Origin: Acestrorhynchus altus
Lineage: Eukaryota; Chordata; Actinopteri; Characiformes; Acestrorhynchidae
Length of the DNA stretch: 64,000 nt
Direction of reading: 5' to 3'
Assembly: GCA_034509495.1 (NCBI GenBank)
Contig: CM067524.1
Coordinates: 17,258,498 to 17,322,497 of the forward strand
Below the pieces are notes generated by a model that saw nothing but the letters and a program-made list of their open reading frames with translations, was not told where the DNA came from and made no database searches. This document shows, piece by piece, positions 21,691 to 33,939 of this stretch. The position numbers were made by a program, and so were the translations under genes. Within the stretch, counting starts at the first letter, position 1. Each line of letters begins with the position of its first letter.

Positions 21691-21960
21691 CTTCATTTTG
21701 AAAATAAGTTAGAAAGTAAAAAAAATGGTGAGATTCTCTGTTTATTTACATTTGTTTTGTGATCAAGCAAATTTATGCGGTATGATAGCCACCAGCTTTC
21801 ATACCATGGTATAAAAGATATACAACTGCAACCCTATAATTAGGAAAAATGGACTTGTTGAATGTTTTAGCCTAAACTCTGCTTCAGGTCACATCAGAGC
21901 ATTTCAGCTAGATTAACACTCTATTGGTAATTTCTGGTAGTTTTACTCCACTAAGTTTAC

Positions 21961-21964
<4 letters not shown>
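21691..21964. other. AT-rich DNA
   Basis: No feature I can support. Confidence 0.5.
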
Positions 21965-22037
<73 letters not shown>

Positions 22038-22038
22038 C
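21965..22038. repeat. (CA)n(TA)n microsatellite
   Basis: About 29 CA units followed by about 8 AT units. Confidence 0.97.
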
Positions 22039-22079
22039 CTTTATACAATATTGTACTGTATAACTTTCTTATACAACTG

Positions 22080-22680
22080 CTGCCTAGGACCTCAGGGAGC
22101 AAAGCAGCCCCATCATGCTGGCATGAGCTTTTTGTATTGACATTCTTTGTTTTGCTTTTTCACCAACACTTCAGTTCAGTTTTTGCCTCATTTGCGTACA
22201 CAACATTGTTCAAGTAGTGCCGTTGTACATCTAGGTGGTCTTTATCCAACTTAAGATGGGCAGCTCTGTTCCTTTCTTTCGTCTGTGCTAACCTCCCATG
22301 GACACCACTCACTCTTGATCAGTGTTTTTCAGTTGCTAGTCTCATGAATACAAACGCTATAGAGAAATGCCTGCAGATCCTTTGCTGTCATGCTGGGGCT
22401 CCTTTTACTTGTTTGAGGATTCTGCTGTGTGCTTTTGTCCTGCAACATGCTCTGATCTTTGTAGGATGCTCACTCCAAGGGAGACAAGCAACTGTGCAGG
22501 ATTTCTTTGATTTGTAAACTAACAGTGGAGGCCCAAGTTTTTAGAACTCTTTTTGTAACTGTTCCCAGTCTTAGGAGCTTCAACATTCCTCTCATTCTGA
22601 GACCCCTTATCATTTCATTTTGATCGCCATGTATTGCACTTGCAATTTTTGTTCTTTAGACTGTGAACTAACTGGAACAC
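22080..22680 (-). mobile_element. Decayed Tc1-like transposase fragment
   Basis: Minus-strand words in changing frames match the order of a Tc1 transposase: MTAKDLQAFL, then DHLDVQRHYLNNVVY with NEAKTEL (the WTDETKVEL position, first Asp lost), then WGCFAP and GPRQ. Stops and shifts are frequent. The C-terminal half and both ends are missing or unreadable. It abuts the CA/TA array. Confidence 0.65.
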
Positions 22681-25500
22681 TTGACCTTTATTTCTGTGTG
22701 TTGGAGAAGTCTTAATCCCAGAGGATGTGTTTGTTTAATCCCATTGTTTGAACAAGGCACACTCTTCAAAATGATGGTGCCAAAGAAGAACCGCTTTTGG
22801 GTCGAAAGAACCATGTTTGTACTAAAGATGTGTGAGTGTGAGGACACATTAAAATTGATATTGGTTATTCACCTTAAACATTTCTGTTATGATATTAATC
22901 AAAGAACATTCACATTTATAAAAGTGTATTTATTCAAAGTTTTTTGAATAAAGTCGATCAAGTCACATATTATGAGACATTCATACAGAAATCCAGATAA
23001 ATCCAAAAGGTACACAACCGTTTTCTCGTGACTTTGCCTCTGTATCTGTCCGATCAGTCAGGACAAGGTGAGATTTAAAAATATCTGCCTTTTGAGGGCA
23101 CAGCCATTTCTCTGAAACTGCATCCTTCAGTACTGCCCTTACAAAGTTTCTGAACCGGTCAGAAATAATGGCCGCAATGGAAGATTGCATGTGCTTTGCA
23201 TGGTAAATAAAAAGTGATAGTAACAACTAGTAAAAAAGTCTCTACACCAATGATGTGCTCATGCTCCTCTGCTCTTTGCTGTGTGATCCAGCTAGGCAGG
23301 CAGATGTTTAACAGGCCAGCTATGAATCTGCAGCGGCACTCTTAAGAAAGGCTGATTAGATTCAATTAGGCATCTGTCCATGAATATGGTGTAAGACAGG
23401 AGGAATCAGGCCACAGGTGGAATCTACCTGTATGAATGAAGATGCTGGATTTTCTGTCACAGTCAAGAAGTCGTTCTTTGGGTTCTTTGTGCACCAGTCT
23501 GATAGTCTGGTTTAGTACTGGCAACAATGGTGAAACAGCCTCAGAGTCTTTGTAAAATTGGATTCCACTGTGAGGCATTAGCTTTTATGTTCATGAAACA
23601 TGTCTTAAAGGTCCCATGCAAATATTCAGTATTTTAAATTGTTCTTAAATGTGTTCTGTACGGACAGAATAACAGAAATAATAAGACAGAAATGCGCAAA
23701 ATGAGGATTAAACATATTTTATGTGAGGTTCACCAACATACATCTCAAAACACATCTTAAGAGTCAGGCAATATTAAGCTCTGCATATCTACCAAATGCA
23801 GAAATAAGTCATCCTGTCACTGCAAGCATGTGCTTATTTGCTGTGAGTGTGCTTCACCTGTTTTTAAATTTAGCGCCCCCTATGCCCTAATAGCTGGGAT
23901 TTCCATCTTTGGCTGGAAGGAATTATTACTATTATTCCTATTACCGTATAACAGTTTCTTCATCAACTGGAAGAAGAAATTCCCATTCATCCATGCAGAA
24001 TTTGTGATGTTTCAAGATTTCATAGTGGTTTCTATGATGGAGCAGCAAAGCAGGCCCAAACTATGACTATGACACTATGACAGTATTTACAGTTGGAATG
24101 AGGTTCTTGTGCTAAAATCCTGTGTTTGATTTGCACCAAACATGTCTTCTATTACTGTGCCCAAATGATTCAACTTCATCTTGCTGTGATGTTTGTTTTT
24201 AAAGCAAGTGTTTCCTTATAGTTCACTAAAATTGTGCAGTCTTTTTCTGATGGTTGATGTACACACTTTGATATCAACTGTGGCAAGAGCTACTTGTATG
24301 TCTTGTGGTGTCCTTTTAGGATTGTTGGAGACTTCTGTACACGTCCTGCCATCTGCTATCATTAGATAAAAAGACAGCTTCTTCCAAAATCCTCTCTAAT
24401 GATGGTCTAATCATGCAGCTGATGTGGTGCACAGGATTCTCATTTAATAAATGGGGGGGAAACCTAACTTTAAGAAAAATTTAAAGATTTCTTAGTGCCC
24501 TAGCAACAGTGAAGGAAGTGGTGATGATATACTTACAATAAAAAGGCAAAATTGTAAAAGTTCCATCATATTTTTTTTTCTGCAAGAGTTTCTTTTATAA
24601 TCGTGTCCATGTGGCAGTGGTCATGTTTTGCTTGAACTGTTGGCTAAACTGCCCCATTGTTTCCAGTGGTACTGCTCCATTCCTTCTGTAATAGCAAATG
24701 TTTAGAGAATGAAATGTAGCTCAATATGGGCAAACACTGAGCATAAATGAGCTTTTTACACACCTGTTTTTCTAACCTTATGTTTTGGCATATGCCGGCT
24801 TGTGTATAATTTCACACACAAGCCACATAGAATTGCAAAGTGTTTAGCAATGCAAAGTAACAAGAATATTGTAATTACTGTTTGAAAATATATTTACTGA
24901 ATAATGCTGTTATCCTGTTTTGCAGTCAGCTAGCTGAAGAGATGCTGGCCCCGTCACAGGTACAGTATAGTCACAGGGCCTCGTTCACATACCAACCTGT
25001 ATTGTGATAACTAGCAGTCTGTCTGAGCAGTCTGTCAGAGCTGGTTTAAAACAAAAAAAGAACGGCACACAGTTCTTCTGCCGGCAAAAGTGCTTCCAAA
25101 CGATTTATACAGTTTCAGATAATATAATATCTGTTTGTATAATGTTTTTATCGTAATGTTTCCATGTTAGGCAGTAAATCGGGTCCGCACTGTGAGCCCA
25201 AACTCCTATTTATCTTCAGGGAAAGTCCTCATGGCTGTCTGCCGTCTGTTGTCCCTTTATTGGTGTCTTGAGGGCACCAGATGAACACCATGGTTAACGT
25301 TTTGCACACCCTTTATTATTTGTGTGAGTGGAGCACTTTCAAACACTGAGAGTTGTCCGTGGAGAGTTTGTGTTTGTGATGATGATGATGCACTCTTAAG
25401 CTCATGAATAGTTCTTAGATCCAGCATTTTGCCCATGCATGGTGCCTTGCCTATGTTTGATCATCTGCACAGTGCCTTAATTGCTTTCCAAAGCCTCAGA
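22681..25500. other. Long AT-rich stretch, no gene recognised
   Basis: A dispersed-repeat fragment with AAGAAGAACCGCTTTTGG lies at 22755-22812. A small palindrome GGCTTGTGTATAATTTCACA followed by CACAAGCC lies near 24798. No exon, array or transposon end is otherwise supported. Confidence 0.5.
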
Positions 25501-25556
25501 GTGAGACAGAAAGAGACAAAAAGAGATGTAGAGAGAGAGACAGAGAGAGAGAGACA
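25500..25556. repeat. GA-rich simple repeat
   Basis: Imperfect AGAGAGAC repeats. Confidence 0.75.
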
Positions 25557-28411
25557 GCAAATTCCTGTCTCTACACCGCCACTCTGTGGCTGTTACCCTC
25601 TTCCGTGTAAGAAAAAAATCGCCCTCTTCCGCACAAAAAATCGAACCACAAGACACAATGCTATCTCACATTCCCTGGCAATTACTGACCTTCCTACTTT
25701 CATTTTGCAGAGGTTGTTGTTATTATTATCACTATCAGTACAGTTCACTTGTTTGTTTTTTCTTGAATGTGCACCGTAGGACACTGAGCCAAATTGTTTC
25801 ACTAGCTCCCCCTGTATTTTGGTCACAAGTCCGCCTGGTTTGGCTATCGCAGGTGTATTAATTTCCGAGGCAGATTTTGTGGTGAATGGCTGAAATGAGT
25901 TTTCTGGTGGTGGGCTTTTTTGCTGTCTAAATGTATTCCATGTCATAAAAGCAAGCCAGCTCCACTGTCTCTAGGTCACCAGCAGAGGTTGAGGGAATTT
26001 TTATGCAGGGAATATTACGTTGCCACTTCTTGAACTGTCCTTATTCAGTGATTAAATAGATTTTGGCCTTGAGATCTGCTGCTCCAGCACTTTCTTCAAT
26101 TCTCTCTTACTCCTTTTTCCCCCTCTCATCCTAAAGCCTTTCCCCCCTTACTTTGCCTTTGAAGCGTGTGCTGCATGTGACTCTCCAAGACACCATACAT
26201 TTGATGGGAGATGACGGAGGTGGGTTGATAATTCTGGGAGGGGTTTGTATAAAAAAGCACCCCTCACCTCCATGCTGACCTTGACCTTTGTAGGACATCA
26301 TACAGGCAGATCTATTGCCCATCTCAGTGATTTATAAATATGTCTTCAGTCCGGGCACCTTCCCTCAGTGTCATTGTACCTCATTGTATCACCGCTTTGG
26401 CATCCTTTGGTTAAATTAAAAAAGAAAGTTAGCCTCTCCTCATGAGAAATGGTTGCTGCCAGCCCTTCTCTAGCCTGTTTTTCATTCTCTTGTCCAACTG
26501 TTGCTTTGTGTGGGAGTTCAAATAGCCCCTTATTTTGATGTTAATGATTTGTTAAACTGGAGTAGGTGGAATGGATCTTATTTCGCCTGTTCATCCCACC
26601 ACTTTTCCACTATTTCCAGAGTTCTAGAGCAGTTAATTTGATTGTATGTGTGTGTTTATCCATTTAAATGTGCTCAATTTAAATGGGCATTTAAGCAGTA
26701 TCATGTGAACATTGCTGTTTCTTTCTCCTGGACTCCCCTTACAGTTGGGAAGTGTTATTTGTATTTTGAGCCAGCTCTAAATGACACTCTACACATTTCT
26801 GCACAAGCTGAGAGATATAGAATTGTCGCTGAAAGTGAAAGAAGCATCTGAACTGTCACAGTAGATTTTTTACAAATATGACTTTGATTATGTAGTGTTA
26901 AACCGTTCACCCAAATGTTGTCCTGCCTGTTACATAGAGTAGTTACATAGTACAGAAACCATCATATTAAGTCTGGAGTGGGACTGACAGAGCTGCTATT
27001 GTCCCTTTTACAGGGATCAGTCGAGCACTGATTTTTAAAGCTCTTATTTGAGGGTAAAATGCAACATATCACAAACCTTTTATCCAGCCTACAGGGTTTT
27101 AGCCCCACCCCCCTACAGACAGAAGTATTCACAAGTTAGTGCAGGGCAATATGACCCCAAATCAGTATTATGATAAATTGACTGTTTAACCTTAATAACT
27201 ATCAATCAACTATATTTTAAAGGACACAGCAGTTTTGTTTTGATCTTCTCAAGCTGCTTAGTTGGTTTGATGTTTGAGTTCCATGTCACAGACTGGTTGA
27301 GGTGGAGTCACATGAATACACACACAGTATTATGTTTACAATTGACCGATACATGAATACACAATGACGGAAATATAAACAGTAGGGCTGGGCAGTGTGG
27401 CCAAAAATGTATAAATTATACCAGTGGTATTTTTTAGACTGTGGAGGTTTCACACTACATACAATTTTATTATATTATATTTTTATTTATTTGTTTTGAA
27501 TACCTGGGACTGTATAGTTTTATGGTTTATTCTGTTTTAAAGAGTAGGCAAGGCATGTTTACTTGTTTCACACCTTTCATATACAGTGGCAAATTCAAAG
27601 TGCTTTAAGTAAAAGTAATTTTATCATATATCTACTAAAGGTTTTAAGTACTATAGGGTTACTTTGCATCATAAAATGACACAATATATGAATTAATCAG
27701 TACTTCTGAATACTGCAGAATGCAAAACATTTTTATATTCAAGTATTAAAATTGTCATTGATCATATCACAATATAAGTGATTTTGCAAACTAAGTGACA
27801 AAAACAGAAACCTATTATCTATACAGCCTGTCTTTGCAGGTATTTTACTACATACACATCAAATATGTGCAAAACAGAAGTAAACTGTGAATATGTTAAA
27901 CCTGTTATTACTGTCCAGTGTATGATGATCGAACTTTAGAAAGAAGACAAAACTAGAGAACAAGTGAGTATCAAGTCATTTTTAGACCAGTCTTAATGGC
28001 AAAGAAATAAAAATGTTGAGAAAGAGAATTAAAAAATTATATTTGCTGCCTAATGACATACAGACATCATACATGGAAAGAACATGCTAGACAAATGTAA
28101 GACGTGCGCCCTTTAAATCTGCACAATGAAAGAAGCACACAGCCAGAGCAGGGTTGCGGATTTTGGACAGTGTTATAGTGGAAGCTGACCTGCTGTTTTC
28201 TCAACTGGGTCTATTTATTCTCTTTTCTAAGTTATCCCATCAATTAACATCGCTGGAATTCAGCAGTCCAGCAGGTATTGCCAGAGTCCAGGCTCGTTAA
28301 GCTGAACTCTGTGGGGTTCCAATCCATAAGAGTAGGACTGCTCTGAGCCACTAGGACACAAAGGCATATGCACATGCACATCTCTCTGTCTCTCCCTCCC
28401 TCTCGGGTGTG

Positions 28412-28412
<1 letters not shown>
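25557..28412. other. Non-coding stretch, no gene recognised
   Basis: Around 27384-27480 is AGGGCTGGGCAGTGTGGCC followed by AT-rich sequence, resembling the end of a dispersed hAT-type MITE; a complementary CAGCCCTAA occurs at 52915. The rest is mixed AT-rich sequence. Open frames at 25429-25946 overlap on both strands and look non-coding. Confidence 0.45.

Positions 28413-28458
<46 letters not shown>
28413..28458. repeat. (CT)n microsatellite
   Basis: About 23 uninterrupted CT units. Confidence 0.97.
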
Positions 28459-28462
<4 letters not shown>

Positions 28463-30189
28463 CACATGCTGATTCCCCCCTTCAGCAGAAAGAAGCCAGA
28501 CTGAGGTGAGCTAATTGAGCTGGGAGGCCCTGCAGGGAGAGAGGCTTTTCTCCAGACAAAACCCACGTCACTTCCTCTCACTTCTCTTCATGAAGGTGCA
28601 AACAGTACCAGTCCAGGCATTCATTGCCTTGCTTCTTCAGCTCACAACAGTCAGACAACAGTAAGATGGATTATGTGCCTTATGGGGAAGGAAATTAATT
28701 GCCATCTGTCTTATCTTTCATGTTTTTTTACTAAACAAATACAACTAAAAAAGTGAAGGATGGAATGAGTCATGCAGTCAGCTAGGGTTTTTACTTTTTA
28801 TAGTGTTGCAGGCAAGCACGGAAAAAAAGATGCATAATAATGTGATCTATTTCAAGGTAATAAGACAGTTTGCGGTGTGCCCCAGCTCTAGAGGACAGTC
28901 ATAAAAGCCATGGCAAGCTGTTGAAGGAGAGACTAGAGGCCTGTTTTCCACACCAAAAGCTGCACAGCCTGATGAGCTTGAATGTGACTTATTTTAGATG
29001 ACCAATCAGCTGCTGCCTGGGGAGTTCCCCTCAGCAGTTAATACCTGTGTAATGGTTTGTGTTCAAACAGTTAGTGAAAACGAATTTACAAAGTCAGATT
29101 GAGTACTGCATTTTAAGTGCATATTTTCCCTTTCGTTCCTCTCTTACAGCTTGCAGACACCTCTCTAGTATTTTGGAAACCCAATACTTATATCACACAT
29201 TTACCATAAAACTGGATTGAGTAGCTAGGTTTCTGATAATGTATACTGTCTAGACCTGTCTATAGCTAGCTGTTAAAACTGTACTCTAACTGCGGACATG
29301 CATGACTCAAAAACAAACAAACAAACAAATAAACAATCTACTGCCCTCTAAAGGTGTTATTAGAACAGTTAAATGTTAGATTCATTACATGTCTAAATAT
29401 TTAGTTTTCATTTATTCATATTTGCTCCTGCATGTGACTGTGAAAGTTAACACGTATAGAAGAAAACTAGGCAGCTGAGAAGCTCAAAGCAAGTGATCGT
29501 GTAATAACTAATAACTGGTCCTAAAGTCTAAGCAAGAATGTATCTGTACTGAAGTACTGAAGTACACATTTACCAACATAACTTTTGGAGAACCTTTTTT
29601 AAGATTTTAGATGTTCTGCCTCCTACGCTCTTAAAACTGTTTTGTCAAGCGTTCTTTGGAAAAGGCAATGGCTCTTTGTATAATCAAGACAAAGATCCAT
29701 TCGAATGCTTATAAGGGTTAAAGGGTTCTTAGATAACACCAATTAGAGTTCCAGTATCATTACAAGTCAGAGACCCCTTTTCAGTATCAATATCAATTTT
29801 CTTTGCTCTGAGTTAAGTAGTGCCAATGGTCCTTGTGGTTCTTTACAATTTTCTATTTTTTTGCATAATTCTTTATCTAAAACATCATCAGAGTCCTAAA
29901 AGTAGACAATTTATATTACATATTATTATATAATTCTAAATTACATTATATATTATTATAACCATAATATATATTAGATGACAAAAATATTACACTTGAT
30001 CATTTATATATATCAAGTAAAATTATTATTAAATTATTACATATCTGTGAGTGGTAAAAGGTATGTGAAACTTTGCTTTCACTTTATGTTTACAGTATAG
30101 ATTTTCAGTATATAGGTACAGAACACATCTAATTCTAAAATGTTCTTGAGTCCTCTTGAATGCTCAGCTTTATTTAAGGACTATCCACA
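28459..30189. other. Non-coding stretch with small repeats
   Basis: 28500-28640 and 28860-29040 are balanced in composition and may be regulatory. An (AAAC)n run lies at about 29312-29331. A dispersed AAGAACC-type fragment lies at 29625-29760, and 29880-30060 is very AT-rich. No exon. Confidence 0.45.
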
Positions 30190-30455
30190 AATGTAAGGGT
30201 CATTCCAAAATCTTCAGTTTGTATCTCTTGATGTAGTCCATGGCGACTTTGAGGTTAATTTTGTATTACTATCCTGTTGTAGAAGACATCTTATTTCCTG
30301 CTTCAAGCTTTTCACAAATGGTTTAATATTTGCATCCAGGATTTGTTGGTATTTTGTAGAATCTATTTCCCCTCCTCCCTGCAAAACTACCAAAGCCACA
30401 AAACATGGTAGATCCAGCCCCATACTTCACAGTTGGCAAGGTGTTCTTTTAATGA
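30190..30455 (-). mobile_element. Tc1-like transposase fragment
   Basis: The minus strand encodes a transposase C-terminal part: STKYQQILDANIKPFVKSL, then CLLQQDSNTKLTSK followed by PWTTSRD, the place of the family motif FQQDNDPKHTSK. Asp is kept here. Only about 70 residues remain; both ends are truncated. Confidence 0.75.
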
Positions 30456-30506
30456 ACTATCATTCCTTTATTCTACAAATGTATGTTCATTGATTATACA
30501 AACCAA

Positions 30507-30667
30507 TTCCATTGAAGTTGGGACATAAATAAAAACAGAATATGATGTTTTGCAAATCCTCAATTTTATTAACATTTAACATCTTGTCTTTGTAGTGTAT
30601 TTTTATTGAATTGAATTCAATTGAATATAGGTTGAAAGGATTTGCAAACTTCATTGGAATTGGGGTT
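30507..30667. mobile_element. MITE with about 20-bp inverted ends
   Basis: The left end AACCAATTCCATTGAAGTTG and the right end AACTTCATTGGAATTGGGGTT are inverted copies. The roughly 160-base interior is AT-rich, with a central palindromic ATTGAATTGAATTCAATTGA. No coding content. Confidence 0.75.
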
Positions 30668-31799
30668 CAAAGTTCAAAGTCTACAGTACTTGTTTCAAAT
30701 CTTGATTTTTCATTTCTTCAGTCGTGGAGTTTGTGATGAGGTTGCATGGATCACATGTTACTGACACATGATGATTATGTTTGCTTAGAGGAGCACATGT
30801 TTGATAAATTAGGGCAATTAGGCAATTTATCAAAAAATATATTGAAACTGATATGCAGAGCCTGTAATTAGCATAATCTTGACCATGCTCTTTTTTAAAT
30901 GCTGTTATTATTTTCTCCACTGCATATGTTCATGTACTATCCCCTTAAAAAAACACTACTGCATATGTAGTCATGTGTAGTCAGGCTCTTGTGACATGGA
31001 AGCAACGGACATGGAGGAGAACTCAAACACTGTGCCAATCGAGCCACTTGAGGAACTTATACCCATGTCCGTTGTTCATTCAAATAATCCTTCATTAATT
31101 GTAATCGATGTAAAATGTTTAATTAAAGAAGACATTGATTTGGGATCATATCACCCAGAAGTTTTAGTCTGGAGGTCTGAAGAGGAAATCTGATTCAACT
31201 GAGAGTTTCTAACCAAGCACTTTGGCACCTTACGTGACCCAGAGAGCATGACCGTGTTATGCCTCACTTTATCTGCTGGCACTAAGCAACTGTGTGTTGA
31301 AGAACTTGCACATGTGAGTGTGCTCCCAATCAGCAGCTTCTTTGGCCAGTACTGCTAGATGGTGTGAGGTGTACACCATCAGTGAATCCACCGTATGGTG
31401 ACCCGTTAATGGCCAACTCAGCAGTTTAAATCTTCAAACAGCCATGCTGCTGGTACATTGTAATGGAAGGCTATTAAAACTGAGGGACTTCAATAAATGC
31501 TTTGCCTTGCAGGAAAAATTGTTTGTTATAGAGGGCATTTGTTATTGAAATGGGTAGTGCTCAGCTATTTTGCACATATGGGCATGAATAAATATCCTAA
31601 AATCCTGCAAGTTTATTTATGGCGAGAGCTTGTGTCTCTTGTGTTTTTTTTTCTGCTGGAAATGTTCTTTTTTCACAAGATCTGCCATGCTTTTGTTTTC
31701 TTTAAATACTTCATTTCTCACTGTTAGACAGACAGTTGGTTATAGATTGAATTGAATCAAATAGAGGTATTATTATGGATTATTTTACTTAGGACTTAA
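30668..31799. other. Non-coding stretch with one unrecognised small open frame
   Basis: A 65-codon plus-strand frame at 30996-31193 begins MEATDMEENSNTV and is acidic. It has no splice donor at its end and no family resemblance that I see. It may be a scrap of an old gene or element. The rest is AT-rich. Confidence 0.35.
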
Positions 31800-32070
31800 A
31801 ACATAGAATACTATAAGTTTACTCCAAAAAGTCAAACAGCCAGTACAAAAACACCACAAACAAAGCCTGAGGGCAAAACCTGGAGTCAAACAGGAAAAAA
31901 ATGGGTCAAAACACAGAAAAGCAAACAAAGAAACTGGATAACAGCAGACAAACCAGTAAACCAAACAGACAGGGATACAAATGAACAGGTAATGAGACAC
32001 AGCTGAACACAGTTAGTACTCTGGGGATGATGAGGTATAATAATTTGTCTTCTTGCAAGGACTGTCATGC
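31800..32070. repeat. T-poor dispersed repeat, copy 2
   Basis: A and C rich on the + strand, with ACAAATGAACAGGTAATGAG and ACACAGCTGAACACAGTTAG. It resembles the other T-poor blocks in composition and short words. Class unknown. Confidence 0.45.
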
Positions 32071-32706
32071 CGATTAGTTATTGAACCACACTTCACTGCC
32101 TAACACCACCAAACAAAGACAACTTTTAATTTATTTGTTCAAACATTTACTTTTTAAGCACTTGAGTCTGTTTAACGTTATAGCCCTTAGATTTTGGGGT
32201 TAGAGACCTTTCTGGTGAGAGAATATAACTGCACTGAGCATTTGGAAATGTGGATGAGTGGATGAGCCCAGCTAATTTGTGTATAGTAACTCTTAGAACC
32301 CACACGTTTGCAGCCTTGACCATGTTCTTCAGGACTGAGTTTTCTGTTCTGGTATCTTCATGTTGTACTGTCATTCTGGTAATATTAGCATGTGTAAAAT
32401 ATAAGGCATGTCTTATGTTTTTGTTTTCTGGTATGCAATAGCTAGCACCAACCAAAAGAACTTCAAGGAAAGACTAAGTTCATGCATGACTAAGGCTCAT
32501 TCATGTGGTCCATGGAGGTCCTATTTCACAACTCATTAGAATTACTAGGAACCTACTGCTAATGTCTTGGTGTCAGATACCCCAGAGGATACCACCTTTA
32601 GAGGTCTTGTGGAGTCCATGAATTGACATGTCAAATTTGAATTTGATTTGGCAGCACGATGGGGACCTATACAATATTAGAGAGATGTTTAAATGTTGTT
32701 GCTGAA

Positions 32707-32709
<3 letters not shown>
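32071..32709. other. AT-rich DNA, nothing recognised
   Basis: Overlapping short open frames on both strands only. No supported exon. Confidence 0.5.

Positions 32710-32751
<42 letters not shown>
32710..32751. repeat. (AT)n microsatellite
   Basis: About 20 AT units, followed at 32770-32802 by T-rich runs. Confidence 0.97.
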
Positions 32752-32756
<5 letters not shown>

Positions 32757-32802
32757 CAAAACTTGCATCTCCTCTTTTTTTTTTCCTTTTTTTTTTTTAC
32801 TT

Positions 32803-33137
32803 TTTGACAGTGTGAATCTGGTAGTTGTTCTTTACATTGTGTCCAAATTCCATGATGAATGGACCAATAGAAGAGCTCCAAAATGACTTTGCATAACAAA
32901 TATTTCCATTGACTTAATTTGAAAAGATAAGTTAAAGATTTTTACTTCTCCTGTAAATGATGCTAGTTTGGACATATGATCAAATCAAATTTTTTTAGAA
33001 AATAATCAATTAAACACATCCTTAGTATCAAATATGTCTTTTTGTTAAATCACTCAGTAATCATTTTTACACTCATTATCAACTGTCTGTAGCTTCAACA
33101 AAATACTTTCATAAATTCATAAATTCATAATTCATAA

Positions 33138-33138
<1 letters not shown>
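32803..33138. other. AT-rich DNA
   Basis: A small tandem of ATTCATAA lies at 33113-33137. Nothing else. Confidence 0.5.
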
Positions 33139-33190
<52 letters not shown>

Positions 33191-33222
33191 GACACACACA
33201 CACACATGTGTGTGTGTGTGTG
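33139..33222. repeat. (CA)n array followed by a (CA)n(TG)n palindrome
   Basis: About 24 CA units, a short TTGAGA break, then CA units running straight into TG units around 33207, giving a perfect inverted repeat. Confidence 0.95.
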
Positions 33223-33681
33223 GGATATTTAATCTTTTCTGGTTGGTGAACATTTTTCATCTTGGTCAGTCTATGGAAGCTGTGAACCCTTTTGCACCCA
33301 GGGCTCATGCTGGTCACATGAGCTAATGAAGTGGATCGAGTTTGGGAGTGGCTCTTGCTCTGTAAATTGCTGTGGTGGCACTCTTTGGGAACGCCACGGC
33401 CCCATAATGCATTTTCCGCATTAGGACACCAGAGAGGTGGAGGAACTGGTCACCTTACCCCAGGGCTCACTGCGACAGCGGGACAGCTGCAAAAGAGTCA
33501 CCTGAGTGCCCCACTGAAATCAATAAGTACATTTAATTGTGTAAGAAAAGAGATTCGACTGGCTTATGGTCAAGACATCATCCGTTAGGGGCAACCTGAC
33601 TTTTTGACTCTCTTCTCTCTCTTTTTGGTTTCTCTCTTCCTTTTGTCGCCTTTTCAACTTAATCCTCAGTTAAAAATGAAT
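33223..33681. other. Non-repetitive block, candidate regulatory element
   Basis: 33290-33590 is rich in unique words with balanced composition (for example ACGCCACGGCCCCATAATGC) between microsatellites. An 85-codon open frame crosses it without protein-like features. Conserved enhancer DNA is one possibility. Confidence 0.3.
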
Positions 33682-33740
33682 GTATATATAATATATAATA
33701 TATATATATATATATTCCCAAGTCACCCCACCCGGGGAAC

Positions 33741-33782
<42 letters not shown>
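33682..33782. repeat. Two AT arrays around a short GC-rich core
   Basis: AT tracts at 33682-33715 and 33742-33782 flank about 26 bases containing CCCAAGTCACCCCACCCGGG. The core resembles the start of the SINE-like repeat at 16320, which also follows an AT tract. Confidence 0.85.
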
Positions 33783-33785
<3 letters not shown>

Positions 33786-33939
33786 TTTTTTCTATGATTA
33801 AAAAATTACAGTAGGAAAAAAAGGTAAAAACCTTAACTGTCAGTGCGAATCACACAAGGTAAAGCGCAGTAATTGTGGATCATTTCCATCAGTACATTTA
33901 TCATTATATTTTGACAGTATAAAGTAAATTATAATTACA

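Noticed and set aside
25429..25946. Open frames of 90-117 codons on both strands
   Set aside because: Partly driven by GA repeats; no family resemblance.
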